A DNA stretch of 64,000 nucleotides from Blastococcus colisei (GTDB taxonomy: Bacteria > Actinomycetota > Actinomycetes > Mycobacteriales > Geodermatophilaceae). A model generated the notes under the pieces. It was given only the letters and a program-made list of their open reading frames with translations. It was not told the origin of the DNA and made no database searches. The first letter of the stretch is position 1. Each line of letters begins with the position of its first letter. The translations under genes were made by a program, and so were the position numbers. The stretch is taken from assembly GCF_006717095.1 (NCBI RefSeq), contig NZ_VFQE01000002.1, positions 744,001 through 808,000 of the forward strand, given 5' to 3'. Shown piece after piece: positions 8,371-16,190 of the stretch.

Positions 8371-9032
8371 GCCAGAGCGGTGTCGTCGAGGGCCGCCGCG
8401 AGGTCGGCTGGGGTGTCGTAGATGCCGACGGCGCCGGCGTCGCGCAGTTCGTCGTCCCCGAACCCTCCGGACCGGACGACGATCGCCGGCATCCCGGCGT
8501 TCTTCGCGGCCTCGACGTCGTACACGGAGTCGCCGACGACGACGCTCGGGGCGTCCACCGGCTCGCCCAGTTTCTTCAGCGCCACCTGCAGCAGGTCGGG
8601 CGCGGGCTTGCTCGACTCGACGTCGTCATTGGTGGTCCACGCCTCGGCGAGGTCGCGCACGTCGAGCAGGTCGAGGAAGTGGTCGACGTGCTTGGCCTTG
8701 CCCGAGCTGGCCAGCACCACCCGGTGCCCGCGCTCGCCGATCGCCACGATCAGCTCGCGGGCACCCGGCAGCGGGGCGACCTCGTCGATCAGCCGGTCGA
8801 ACTCCTCCGTCCAGCGCTCGCGCGCCTCGTCCCCGATCCGCTGCTCGACGTCGTCGCCACCGAGTGCGGCCACCAGTCGGTCACCGCCCATGCCGATCAG
8901 CCGGTGGATCCGCCAGACCGGGTACGTCTCCCCCAGCGACCGGAAGGCCCGGTACCACGCCAGCGCGTGCTGGTAGTTGGTGTCGACGAGGGTGCCGTCG
9001 ACATCCAGGACGGCGATGCGCGCGTTTCTCAT
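8367..9032 (-). CDS. HAD-superfamily phosphatase (HAD-IA type)
   Basis: This 221-residue protein has all HAD motifs: DVDGTLVDT at the N-terminus with the nucleophilic Asp, LASSG (motif II), SSKPAPDLLQ with the Lys of motif III, and VVGDSVYDVEAAKNAGM (motif IV). The cap domain lies between motifs I and II. I chose the ATG at 9032 because it starts directly before the domain; an in-frame start at 9050 would add six residues. Its stop overlaps the Gfo/Idh/MocA start. It is a small-molecule phosphatase of unknown substrate; a sugar phosphate, or even glucosyl-3-phosphoglycerate given the nearby gpgS genes, is conceivable but not shown. Confidence 0.83.
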   Translation of the reverse strand: MRNARIAVLDVDGTLVDTNYQHALAWYRAFRSLGETYPVWRIHRLIGMGGDRLVAALGGDDVEQRIGDEARERWTEEFDRLIDEVAPLPGARELIVAIGERGHRVVLASSGKAKHVDHFLDLLDVRDLAEAWTTNDDVESSKPAPDLLQVALKKLGEPVDAPSVVVGDSVYDVEAAKNAGMPAIVVRSGGFGDDELRDAGAVGIYDTPADLAAALDDTALA

Positions 9033-9093
9033 GCGCCCGCCCCTGCCCACCCCGCGCGCCGACGAACCGACCGATCGGCCTGGGGCTTTCCGG

Positions 9094-10221
9094 TCAGGCG
9101 CGGGAGTGGTCGAGGAGGCCGCGGACGGTCTCGCCGGCCGCCTGGTCGCGATAGCCCTGGTTGACCTCGTCGAGCGCGTACCGGCGGGTGATCAGCCGGT
9201 CCAGCTCGAGCCGGCCCTCCTCGTGCAGGCGCAGGAGCATCGGGATGTCGCGGAAGGGATTGCACGAGCCGAACAGCGAGCCCTGGATGCGCTGCTCGAA
9301 CACGGTGGCCAGCTGGCCACCGAGCTGCACGTTCCCGTCCTCGGGGCGGTCGGCCAGCGCGGTGAGCACCAGGGTCCCGCCCTTGCCCAGGGACGCCGCC
9401 GCGCCCGCGTACGCCTCGGCCGACATCTTCCCCACGGTGACGATCACGACGTCGGCGCCGGTGCCGCGCGACAGCTCGCGGGCCAGACCGGTGGCCTCGT
9501 CCGTGCCGGCGACGGTGCGCGTGGCACCCAGCGACTCGGCGAACTCGCGCTTCATCGCCACGGGGTCGACGCCGATCACGTGCAGCGCCCCCGCGTGCAC
9601 GGCGCCCTGCACGGCGTTGACGCCCACGCCCCCGAGACCGACGACGACCACGGTGTCACCGGGCCGCACCCCACCGGAGTAGACCGCCGAGCCCCAGCCG
9701 GTCGGCACGCTGCAGGCGACCAGCGCCGCGGTGTCCAGGGCGATCCAGGGGTCGATCTTGACGCAGGAGAACTCGCTGAGCAGCGTGTGCCGGGCGAAGG
9801 CGCCGATCATGCAGAACCCGCCGAGCGGCTCGCCGTCCAGCCGGAACGGGTAGGTGCCGGTGGGCAGCTCGCCCTTGGCGATCGTGGCGCCCTTGTCGCA
9901 CAGGTTGGACCGGCCCTGCGCGCAGAACCGGCAGTGCCCGCAGGCGGGCAGGAAGCTGGTGACGACGTGGTCGCCCGGCGCGACGGCGGTGACGCCCGGC
10001 CCCACGGCCAGGACGACGCCGGAGCCCTCGTGGCCGCCGACGATCGGGTAGCGCCCACCCGGGTTCGAGTGCCGCAGGTGCTCGTCGGAGTGGCACAGCC
10101 CGGCGTAGGCCATCTCGACCAGCACCTCGCCCGGCCCCGGATCGAGGACCTCGAGGTCGACGATCTCGTACTCGGACTCCGGCCGGCGCAGGACAGCAGC
10201 TCTGGTTCGCACGCCGGTCAT
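9094..10221 (-). CDS. NDMA-dependent alcohol dehydrogenase (zinc-containing MDR family)
   Basis: This 375-residue medium-chain dehydrogenase belongs to the actinobacterial Zn-alcohol dehydrogenases with tightly bound NAD, often named NDMA-dependent from their artificial acceptor, with mycofactocin as a likely natural partner. Catalytic zinc ligands appear as GLCHSDEHL and GGHEGSGVV. The structural zinc site is CGHCRFCAQGRSNLC. The NAD fold shows VVVGLGGVGVNAVQGA. The ATG at 10219-10221 starts directly before the GroES-like domain (RTRAAVLRRPESEYEIVDL), and the longer open frame upstream looks non-coding. Its start region is divergent from the DUF5946-like gene. Confidence 0.88.
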   Translation of the reverse strand: MTGVRTRAAVLRRPESEYEIVDLEVLDPGPGEVLVEMAYAGLCHSDEHLRHSNPGGRYPIVGGHEGSGVVLAVGPGVTAVAPGDHVVTSFLPACGHCRFCAQGRSNLCDKGATIAKGELPTGTYPFRLDGEPLGGFCMIGAFARHTLLSEFSCVKIDPWIALDTAALVACSVPTGWGSAVYSGGVRPGDTVVVVGLGGVGVNAVQGAVHAGALHVIGVDPVAMKREFAESLGATRTVAGTDEATGLARELSRGTGADVVIVTVGKMSAEAYAGAAASLGKGGTLVLTALADRPEDGNVQLGGQLATVFEQRIQGSLFGSCNPFRDIPMLLRLHEEGRLELDRLITRRYALDEVNQGYRDQAAGETVRGLLDHSRA

Positions 10222-10309
10222 GCTGCCTGGACCGGCACCCGGTGCCGCACGGGCCCCCTCCCCCGCCGTCGCGACCGCGGGGCCTCCCCGGGTGCGGCAC
10301 CATCGAGGA

Positions 10310-10738
10310 GTGCTCCCCGACGACGCGCCCCGATCCACCGAGATCTGCCCCGGGTGCGGCGCCGTTCTCGCCCCGGCCGACGGCGGGCCGGCCCACCCCG
10401 GCGCCTCGGCCTCCTGCGCCCGGCTGTTCGAGGTCACCCTCCGCGGCCTGCGGGAGGACGGCGGATCGCACCCGGTCACGGCGACGGTCGTGCGGCTCGC
10501 CGACGCCGCCTACGACGCCCAGCACCCGATGACCGGCGACGACGGCCGGCTGCGCGATGCCCTGGACCGCCTCGGCGCCCCCGCGGACGTGGACGTGAGC
10601 CGGACCCCGCCGGCGTGGCGGACGACGATCGCCGACGTCGCCGCGGACCTCGACGTCATCGACCTGCCGGTCCTCGTCGAGTCATGGGCGAGAGCGGTCC
10701 GGGCGGACTGGACCGCCGCACCGGTGCGACCGGAGTAA
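10310..10738 (+). CDS. DUF5946-like protein
   Basis: The product of about 142 residues begins near a zinc-finger-like EICPGCGAVLAP and continues with SASCARLFEVTLRGLRED, SHPVTATVVRLADAAYDAQHP and a C-terminal VLVESWARAVRADW segment. I recall this arrangement as the DUF5946 family of unknown function. The GTG at 10310 is my best guess. A longer frame opens at 10220, overlapping the alcohol dehydrogenase start, but its extra residues are Pro/Ala/Arg-rich and unlikely. The conserved CPxCG suggests metal binding. Confidence 0.6.
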   Translation: MLPDDAPRSTEICPGCGAVLAPADGGPAHPGASASCARLFEVTLRGLREDGGSHPVTATVVRLADAAYDAQHPMTGDDGRLRDALDRLGAPADVDVSRTPPAWRTTIADVAADLDVIDLPVLVESWARAVRADWTAAPVRPE

Positions 10739-10785
10739 CGAGACGCGCACCGTCACGTTGACGAGCGGTCTGCACGTTCTGTGCT

Positions 10786-10791
10786 TATGCT
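10786..10791 (+). promoter_or_regulatory. Putative -10 element for a leaderless TetR transcript
   Basis: TATGCT ends six bases before the GTG start codon at 10798, the spacing expected if transcription begins at or next to the start codon. Leaderless mRNAs are common in actinobacteria. There is no ribosome site before this GTG. A TTGACG lies upstream at 10758, but the 22-base spacing is too long for a standard -35. Confidence 0.45.
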
Positions 10792-10797
10792 GCCACG

Positions 10798-11514
10798 GTG
10801 AGTGAGATCATGGACCGGCGGGCACTGAAGAAGGCTCGCACGCGCGACCGCGTCCGCACGGTGGCGCAGCGGATGTTCGCCGAGGGCGACTTCGACTCGG
10901 TGACGATCGCCGACATCGCCCGCGAGGCCGACGTCGCCGTCCAGACGGTCTTCAACCACTTCACCACCAAGGAAGAGCTGTTCTTCGACGGCCGCACCCC
11001 CTGGGTGGCCGGTCCGGCAGACGCGGTCCGGGATCGCATGCCGTCGATGCCGCCGCTCACCGCGCTGCGCGAGTACCTGGTCGGCACCGTGCGCGACCTG
11101 GTGTCCTCGCTGGGCCAGCCCGACCGTCGCTGCTACGTGGGCACCCTCGAGGCGTCGGACGCCCTGCGCGCCCACGAGCGCGAACTCGTGCACGAGACGG
11201 AGCTCCGGCTGCGCAGCGCCCTGGTCGACGCCTGGTCGGCCGACGCGTCACCGGCCGCTCCGGCCGATCCCGAGACCGCGGCTACCCTGGTCGCGGCCTC
11301 GTGGCTGTCGACGGCCCGCACGCTGGTGGTGACCCAGCGCACGGCGATGATGGACGACGCGGATCCCGCCGTGCTGGCGGACAGGGTGCTCGACATGGCC
11401 GACCGCCTGTTCCGGCACTTCGAGGCCGGCGTAGCGGTCGTCCACGGACGTGGACAGGGATCGACGTACGGCGACACCGGCTGGCCGCCGGTGGCCATGC
11501 GCCGGGCCGGCTGA
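10798..11514 (+). CDS. TetR/AcrR family transcriptional regulator
   Basis: This 238-residue protein has an N-terminal helix-turn-helix domain typical of TetR: VRTVAQRMFAEGDFDSVTIA, then DIAREADVAVQTVFNHFTTK with the recognition helix and the conserved FNHF/YxYF position. The C-terminal ligand domain (about residues 75-215) is helical and shows no recognised ligand motif. It stands alone on the plus strand and converges with a second TetR gene. The target is unknown; divergent or neighbouring dehydrogenase genes are candidates. Confidence 0.88.
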   Translation: MSEIMDRRALKKARTRDRVRTVAQRMFAEGDFDSVTIADIAREADVAVQTVFNHFTTKEELFFDGRTPWVAGPADAVRDRMPSMPPLTALREYLVGTVRDLVSSLGQPDRRCYVGTLEASDALRAHERELVHETELRLRSALVDAWSADASPAAPADPETAATLVAASWLSTARTLVVTQRTAMMDDADPAVLADRVLDMADRLFRHFEAGVAVVHGRGQGSTYGDTGWPPVAMRRAG

Positions 11515-11527
11515 CCGAGCCCGGCGC

Positions 11528-12139
11528 TCAGACGGTCGCGGGCGCCGGTCGCCGCGACGCACACCCCGGCGCCGCGGCCGGCAGGAGGACGTCGTCGACC
11601 ACGCGCTCCACCGCCTCGACGCTCATGGCGCCGTCCCCGGCAGCCGTGTACCGCTGCCACCAGAAGGCCTGCAGCACCGAGCCCAGCAGGGCCAGCCGTC
11701 CCGGTGGGATCGGGGCACCGCGTGCGGCGGACCGCTCCCCGAGCTCGGCGACGACCGCGGCCAGCGGGCGCACCAGCGCGTCGTCCAAACCGGCGCGCAG
11801 CTGCTCCTCGTGGCGGGCGGCGCCCACGATGCTGGCGACCGCACGCTCCTCGCGGTCCAGCGGTCGGCTCCACGCGGCGGCGAGGGAGACGAGGTCGGCA
11901 CGCAGCGAGCCGCCGTCCTCCGGAAGGGAGACGAGGCGGAACCGGCCGACGGCGTGGCGGGCGAGGGCGGCCATGGTGGGCCAACGGCGGTAAATCCCCG
12001 CCTTCCCGGCCCGGGCACGGGCGGCGACCCGGTCGCTGTTGAGCCGGCCCCACCCTTCCTCGGCGAGGATGTCCACCGCCACCGAGAGCAGTTGCTCGGA
12101 GAGTTCCGGGCTGAGCGGCCGCCCCGGCGTACCGCTCAT
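11528..12139 (-). CDS. TetR family transcriptional regulator
   Basis: This 203-residue regulator has a TetR-type DNA-binding domain (LLSVAVDILAEEGWGRLNSD, then RVAARARAGKAGIYRRWPTM, where the IYRRW motif matches the usual YxYFxxK position). It also has the C-terminal helix bundle seen in TetR_C_16-like proteins. It converges with the other TetR gene (13 bases apart). A 13-base inverted repeat lies 13 bases upstream of its start and could be an autoregulatory operator. Confidence 0.85.
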   Translation of the reverse strand: MSGTPGRPLSPELSEQLLSVAVDILAEEGWGRLNSDRVAARARAGKAGIYRRWPTMAALARHAVGRFRLVSLPEDGGSLRADLVSLAAAWSRPLDREERAVASIVGAARHEEQLRAGLDDALVRPLAAVVAELGERSAARGAPIPPGRLALLGSVLQAFWWQRYTAAGDGAMSVEAVERVVDDVLLPAAAPGCASRRPAPATV

Positions 12140-12151
12140 GACGGGAGTACG

Positions 12152-12164
12152 TGACGCGACGTCA
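12152..12164. promoter_or_regulatory. Candidate TetR operator (inverted repeat)
   Basis: TGACG-CGA-CGTCA is a perfect 5-base inverted repeat with a 3-base spacer, 13 bases before the ATG of the TetR gene at 11528-12139. Position and symmetry fit an autoregulatory operator. The remaining bases to 12299 hold no gene that I can support. Confidence 0.35.
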
Positions 12165-12299
12165 TAGGCACCGCGACATCCTGGCCTGTTGAAAGCGTTA
12201 CCACAATGCCCTGGACAGGAGAAGTGCGGACGATGTCAGACGCTTGAATGTTGTTGCACCGCCGCACGGCCTTCGCGCAGGTGCGCGCGACGGCTCGGA

Positions 12300-12665
12300 T
12301 CAGGCCCCGGCGGCGCTCTCCACGTGGACCTGCAGACCGGACCCGTCCTCGGAGAGCCACCCCTTGCTGCGGGCGTGCGCGATCATCTCGTCCCAGCGAG
12401 CCTGCCAGTCCGGTGCCGTCGCTCGCGGCTCGGCGGCGGCCCGCAGGGCGGCCACGTCGAGGACGGCGGTCTCGCTGTCGCGGAACCGCCCGAGGCCGGC
12501 CCGCTCCAGCACCTCCGCGGCCTCGTCGTCGGTCACCTGACCCAGGGCCAGGTGCAGCCGGCCGAGGTCGTCGATGTCGACGACCCGCGCCTCCGGACGT
12601 TCGTCGGCGCCCGTCACCACCTCCACGATCACGTGGACCTCCTCGCTCGGGGACTCATCCCGCAT
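12300..12665 (-). CDS. Conserved hypothetical acidic protein downstream of menB
   Basis: This 121-residue acidic protein starts at an ATG 18 bases after the menB stop and is therefore probably co-transcribed with menB. It has an N-terminal beta-rich segment (VHVIVEVVTGADERPEAR), a helical middle and a C-terminal WQARWDEMIAHARSKGW region. I do not recognise a family. Its start codon overlaps a 14-base AT-rich palindrome. Confidence 0.6.
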   Translation of the reverse strand: MRDESPSEEVHVIVEVVTGADERPEARVVDIDDLGRLHLALGQVTDDEAAEVLERAGLGRFRDSETAVLDVAALRAAAEPRATAPDWQARWDEMIAHARSKGWLSEDGSGLQVHVESAAGA

Positions 12666-12678
12666 TTATGGCCATAAA
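12665..12678. promoter_or_regulatory. Perfect 14-base AT-rich palindrome at a start codon
   Basis: TTTATGGCCATAAA is perfectly self-complementary and lies between the menB stop (12684) and the start codon (12663-12665) of the hypothetical gene. Such an AT-rich palindrome is unexpected in this GC-rich DNA. It could be an operator, or an RNA hairpin controlling translation of the downstream gene. Confidence 0.35.
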
Positions 12679-12683
12679 CGCCA

Positions 12684-13604
12684 CTACACATGCCAGGGGA
12701 AGCCGGTGAAATCGGGGTCGCGCTTCTCGAGGAAGGCATCGCGGCCCTCGACCGCCTCCTCGGCCATGTAGGCCAGGCGGGTGGTCTCCCCCGCGAACAG
12801 CTGCTGGCCGACCAAGCCGTCGTCGATCAGGTTGAACGAGTACTTGAGCATCCGCTGCGCGGTCGGGCTCTTGGCGACGATGCGCCTGCCCCAGTCCAGC
12901 GCCGTCGCCTCGAGCTCGGCGTGGGGGACGACGCGGTTGACCATGCCCATCGCGTGAGCGTCCTGCGCCGAGTACTCCTCGCCCAGGAAGAAGATCTCGC
13001 GGGCGAACTTCTGCCCCACCTGGCGGGCGAGGTAGGCCGAGCCGAAGCCGCCGTCGAAGCTGCCGACGTCGGCGTCGGTCTGCTTGAACCGGGCGTGCTC
13101 GGCACTGGCCAGGGTCAGGTCCGAGACGACGTGCAGGCTGTGCCCGCCGCCCGCGGCCCAGCCGGGGACGACGCAGATGACCACCTTGGGCATGAAGCGG
13201 ATCAGCCGCTGCGCCTCGAGGACGTGCAGCCGGCCCAGTCCTCCCCCGCCCGCACCACCCCCAGCAGCACGCGCCCCTGCCTCGTGCTCGTAGCCGTACT
13301 TCCCGCGCACCCGCTGGTCGCCGCCCGAGCAGAACGCCCAGCCGCCGTCCTTGGGGCTCGGGCCGTTGCCGGTGAGGATGACGCAGCCGACGTCGGTGGA
13401 CAGCCGCGCGTGCTCCAGCGCGGCGATCAGCTCGTCGACGCTCTGCGGGCGGAAGGCGTTGCGCACCTCGGGCCGGTCGAACGCGATGCGGACGACGCCG
13501 GCGTCCACGGCCCGGTGGTAGGTGATGTCCTCGAAGTCGAACCCGTCGACCGGCCGCCACGCGGTGCTGTCGAAGATCTCGGAGACGTCGTCGCGGGCGC
13601 TCAT
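12684..13604 (-). CDS. menB: 1,4-dihydroxy-2-naphthoyl-CoA synthase
   Basis: MenB closes the second ring of menaquinone by Dieckmann-type condensation of o-succinylbenzoyl-CoA. The 306-residue protein has crotonase-fold markers specific for MenB: YHRAVDAGVVRIAFDRPEVR, FRPQSVDELI, FCSGGDQRVRGKYGY, PGWAAGGGHSLHVVSDL and TDADVGSFDGGFGSAYLAR with the MenB Asp, then EEYSAQDAHAMGMVN and a C-terminal DPDFTGFPWHV. A Gly-rich insert (residues about 107-122, GARAAGGGAGGGG) lies in a loop. It ends in TAG. A geranylgeranyl-reductase-like flavoprotein, also quinone-related in many actinobacteria, is 2.6 kb away. Confidence 0.93.
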   Translation of the reverse strand: MSARDDVSEIFDSTAWRPVDGFDFEDITYHRAVDAGVVRIAFDRPEVRNAFRPQSVDELIAALEHARLSTDVGCVILTGNGPSPKDGGWAFCSGGDQRVRGKYGYEHEAGARAAGGGAGGGGLGRLHVLEAQRLIRFMPKVVICVVPGWAAGGGHSLHVVSDLTLASAEHARFKQTDADVGSFDGGFGSAYLARQVGQKFAREIFFLGEEYSAQDAHAMGMVNRVVPHAELEATALDWGRRIVAKSPTAQRMLKYSFNLIDDGLVGQQLFAGETTRLAYMAEEAVEGRDAFLEKRDPDFTGFPWHV

Positions 13605-13647
13605 GCGCTCGAACCTAACGCGGGCGCCCGGAGCCGGTACCGCCCCG

Positions 13648-14298
13648 TCACGGGGCGAGCAGCCCGCCGACCGGGTCGGTGACCCCGTCGATGATGTCCG
13701 TCACCGGATCTGTCGCCGGGTCCAGCGTCTCGCAGAGGCAGTCCTCGGGGTCCGGTGCGGGTTCCGGTGTGGGCTGCTCCTTTGCGGGTTCTTCCTGTGC
13801 GGGTTGCTGGTTGCCGCCCCCGCCGGGTCGCTGGGGGGCCGGCGCGGGGGATCCCCCGCCGGACGGTGCTCCGCCGGACGGCGCTCCGCCGGCGCCACCC
13901 GCGGGGGCCGGCGCCCCGGCCGCGGTCTGCCCCGGGCTGCCGCCGCCCTGACCGCCGCCGGAACCGGTCCCCGCCGCGCCCGCCGTCCCCGCCGCGCCCG
14001 CCGCCCCCGCCGTCCCTGGCAGGGGGCTGTCCCCGCCGACACCGGTCAGATCCGCGCCGTCGGCGGTGGCCGCGTCACCGGCCGTGTCCACCGGCGGCAG
14101 ACCGGGCGCCGGCGAGCGGGCGGAATCCGTCGCCACGCCGGTCCCGCCGCCATCGGCGCCGGAGCCGCCCGGGGTGCCGGTTCCCGGTTCGCCGGTGAAG
14201 ACCCCGTCGGGGTCACGGGAGTTCCCGCCCCCGCCGTCGGGACCGCCGGCCAGGAACAGTGCGAGAGGAGCCGCGACCAGCAGGGCGCCGCAGGCCAT
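13648..14298 (-). CDS. Gly/Pro/Ala-rich membrane-anchored or secreted hypothetical protein
   Basis: From the ATG at 14298 the product has 216 residues. A hydrophobic N-terminal segment (ACGALLVAAPLALFLA) is followed by a long low-complexity Gly/Ala/Pro region (about residues 18-170) and an acidic end containing DCLCETLDPATD. The frame is open further upstream and would add a basic stretch plus IVLVLG, making a longer transmembrane helix, but no ATG or GTG is available there. So the true start may be a rare codon. The low-complexity region contains near-identical GC-rich repeats around 13851-13880. It looks like a wall-spanning or exported protein of unknown role. Confidence 0.5.
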   Translation of the reverse strand: MACGALLVAAPLALFLAGGPDGGGGNSRDPDGVFTGEPGTGTPGGSGADGGGTGVATDSARSPAPGLPPVDTAGDAATADGADLTGVGGDSPLPGTAGAAGAAGTAGAAGTGSGGGQGGGSPGQTAAGAPAPAGGAGGAPSGGAPSGGGSPAPAPQRPGGGGNQQPAQEEPAKEQPTPEPAPDPEDCLCETLDPATDPVTDIIDGVTDPVGGLLAP

Positions 14299-14486
14299 GC
14301 CCAGGACCAGGACGATCCGGGCGCGGCTGCGCTGGAGAGCCAGACGTGCGGTCGCGAGCCGGGCAGCGCCCGATGATGCGGCGCCCGGGGCGCGGTGGCG
14401 GCGGGACAGGTCCGGCTCCTTCGGTGATCGGGAAGAACTGTGACCGCCTACCCACGCACTGCGACCTCATGCGCGGACACGCGGAG

Positions 14487-14963
14487 CTACCGGCGTGCGT
14501 CCTCCAGCAGCGGTCGCAGCCGCGCCAGCGACGCGGCGAGCCCCGGATGCAGGTCCACGCCGTCCAGCCCCGCCACCGGCACCCACGCGACCCCGGTGCT
14601 CTCGCCGTCCAGCTGCAGGTCGTCGGGCTCGATGGGCCGCGCCGGGCGGGCCAGCACGGTCGTGTACGACCAGCCGCCGTGGTCGTCGACCGACCGGACG
14701 CCGAGCACGAGGTCCGCCGCGGTGAGGCCGAGCTCCTCCCGGACCTCGCGCAGCGCGCCGTCGTCGACGGATTCGCCGTGGTGGAGCGCGCCGCCCGGCG
14801 TCCCCCAGGTGCCGCCGTGGTGGGACCACCAGGCCCGGTGCTGCAGCAGGACCTCGGGGCCCTCGGCGCCGTCCCGGTGCAGCAGCAGGCCGGCGGCGCC
14901 GGCACGACCCCAGTGGCGGTGGCCCTGGGCGCAGGTGGTCCAGCCGTCGGTCGAGGCGAGCAC
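14487..14963 (-). CDS. NUDIX hydrolase
   Basis: With the GTG at 14961-14963 the protein has 158 residues, the usual size for a single Nudix domain. The Nudix box is seen as GGALHHGESVDDGALREVRE followed by ELG, with the catalytic REVREE core. Upstream, WGTPGG is the typical lead-in. Such enzymes hydrolyse nucleoside diphosphates linked to another moiety; substrate unknown. A frame upstream to 15086 runs through a large inverted repeat and is unlikely to be coding. It is divergent from the MaoC-type gene. Confidence 0.82.
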   Translation of the reverse strand: MLASTDGWTTCAQGHRHWGRAGAAGLLLHRDGAEGPEVLLQHRAWWSHHGGTWGTPGGALHHGESVDDGALREVREELGLTAADLVLGVRSVDDHGGWSYTTVLARPARPIEPDDLQLDGESTGVAWVPVAGLDGVDLHPGLAASLARLRPLLEDARR

Positions 14964-15010
14964 CCGCCCAGTGAACCTGGTCCGCCGCCGGGATGCCGGG
15001 GAGAGCCTCC

Positions 15011-15060
15011 GCGGAAGCTTGTGCTCTGCTTCCACTGGTAAGCAGAGCACAAGGTTCCGC
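15011..15060. repeat. Near-perfect 21-base inverted repeat between divergent genes
   Basis: The left arm (15011-15031) and right arm (15040-15060) pair over 21 positions with a single mismatch around an 8-base loop, CCACTGGT. The inner 14 bases of the left arm are CTTGTGCTCTGCTT. It lies between the Nudix start (14963) and the MaoC-type start (15089). The strength of pairing suggests a cruciform or hairpin used as an operator, attenuator or insulating terminator, or a small palindromic repeat element. Confidence 0.7.
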
Positions 15061-15088
15061 AGACACCCGTCCATCGGAGGACGCACGC

Positions 15089-15547
15089 ATGACCACCACG
15101 ACGACCATGGCCGAGGTCCCCGGACTCGTCGGCACCGACCTCGGCAGCAGCGACTGGCACGAGGTCACCCAGGACCACGTCAACCAGTTCGCCGAGGCGA
15201 CCGGCGACCACCAGTGGATCCACGTCGACGTCGAGCGCGCCAAGGCCGAGAGCCCCTTCGGCGGCCCGATCGCCCACGGCTACCTGACGCTGTCGCTGCT
15301 GGCGCCGCTGTCCTCCCAGGTCCTCGTGGTCACCGACACGGTCATGGGCGTCAACTACGGCCTGAACAAGGTGCGGTTCCCCTCCCCCGTCCCGGTCGGC
15401 GCCAAGGTGCGGCTGACGGCGAGCCTCCAGTCGGTCGAGGAGGTCACCGGCGGCCTGCAGCTGACGCTGTCCGCCGTCATCGAGCGCGAGGGCGGGGACA
15501 AGCCGGTCTGCATCGCCGAGCCGGTCTACCGCTACTACGGCGGCTGA
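15089..15547 (+). CDS. MaoC-family (R)-specific enoyl-CoA hydratase
   Basis: This 152-residue single-hotdog protein starts at an ATG with a good GGAGG 8 bases upstream. It has the hydratase-2 motif: FAEATGDHQWIHVDVERA, with the catalytic Asp and His of the overhanging segment, followed by PIAHGYLTLSL. The end (KPVCIAEPVYRYYGG) is typical of actinobacterial MaoC-like hydratases. It would hydrate (R)-3-hydroxyacyl-CoA partners in fatty-acid or polyketide metabolism. The LOG-family gene follows after 7 bases and is probably co-transcribed. Confidence 0.88.
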   Translation: MTTTTTMAEVPGLVGTDLGSSDWHEVTQDHVNQFAEATGDHQWIHVDVERAKAESPFGGPIAHGYLTLSLLAPLSSQVLVVTDTVMGVNYGLNKVRFPSPVPVGAKVRLTASLQSVEEVTGGLQLTLSAVIEREGGDKPVCIAEPVYRYYGG

Positions 15548-15554
15548 CGGCCGC

Positions 15555-16130
15555 GTGCGGATCGCGGTCTTCACCGGGTCGCACGCCGGGCCGCCGTCCC
15601 ACGCCGACGCCGCCGCGGCCTTCGCCCGCGACCTCGCCGAGGCCGGCGTCGGCATCGTCTACGGCGGCGGGCACGTCGGGATGATGGGCGTCGTCGCCGA
15701 CGCGGCGCTGGCCGCCGGCGGCGAGGTCGTCGGCGTGATCCCGCAGCACCTGGTCGACGACGAGGTGGCCCATCCCGGCCTGCCCCGGCTCGAGGTCGTG
15801 CAGTCGATGCACGAGCGCAAGGCGGTCATGGCCGACCTCGCCGACGCGTTCGTCGCCCTCCCGGGGGCGGCCGGCACGCTGGAGGAACTCTTCGAGGCCT
15901 GGACCTGGGGGATGCTCGGCCTGCACGCCAAGCCCACCGCGCTCTTCGACGTCGACGGGTTCTGGCAGCCGCTGCTCACCCAGCTGCAGCGCATGGTGGA
16001 CGACGGCTACCTCGACGCGGCCCGGCTGGACGCCCTCGGCGTCGTGTCCGACGCGAAGGCCCTCCTGGCGTTCGTCGAGTGCTACCGGCACCCGCCCCGC
16101 AAGTGGACCGCCCCGCCGCCGCGCCGCTGA
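15555..16130 (+). CDS. LOG-family protein (cytokinin riboside 5'-monophosphate phosphoribohydrolase-like)
   Basis: The 191-residue protein starts with GTG and has the Rossmann-like LOG fold: IAVFTGSHAG, YGGGHVGMMGVVADAAL, EVVGVIPQHLVDDEV, MHERKAVMADLADAFVALPG and GTLEELFEAWTWGMLG. LOG enzymes release adenine-type bases from nucleotide 5'-monophosphates. The usual PGGxGTxxE signature reads PGAAGTLEE here, with the second Gly replaced by Ala, while the Thr and Glu are kept. It follows the MaoC-type gene in the same operon. Confidence 0.87.
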   Translation: MRIAVFTGSHAGPPSHADAAAAFARDLAEAGVGIVYGGGHVGMMGVVADAALAAGGEVVGVIPQHLVDDEVAHPGLPRLEVVQSMHERKAVMADLADAFVALPGAAGTLEELFEAWTWGMLGLHAKPTALFDVDGFWQPLLTQLQRMVDDGYLDAARLDALGVVSDAKALLAFVECYRHPPRKWTAPPPRR

Positions 16131-16190
16131 CCAGGACGCCTCGCCCGCCCCGTCGCGCGTTGAGCGGGCGACCTGCCTAGCGTCGTCACC

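Noticed and set aside
13851-13880. Short GC-rich direct repeats as a CRISPR or mobile repeat
   Set aside because: They are codon-level repeats inside a Gly/Ala/Pro-rich protein, with no spacer structure.
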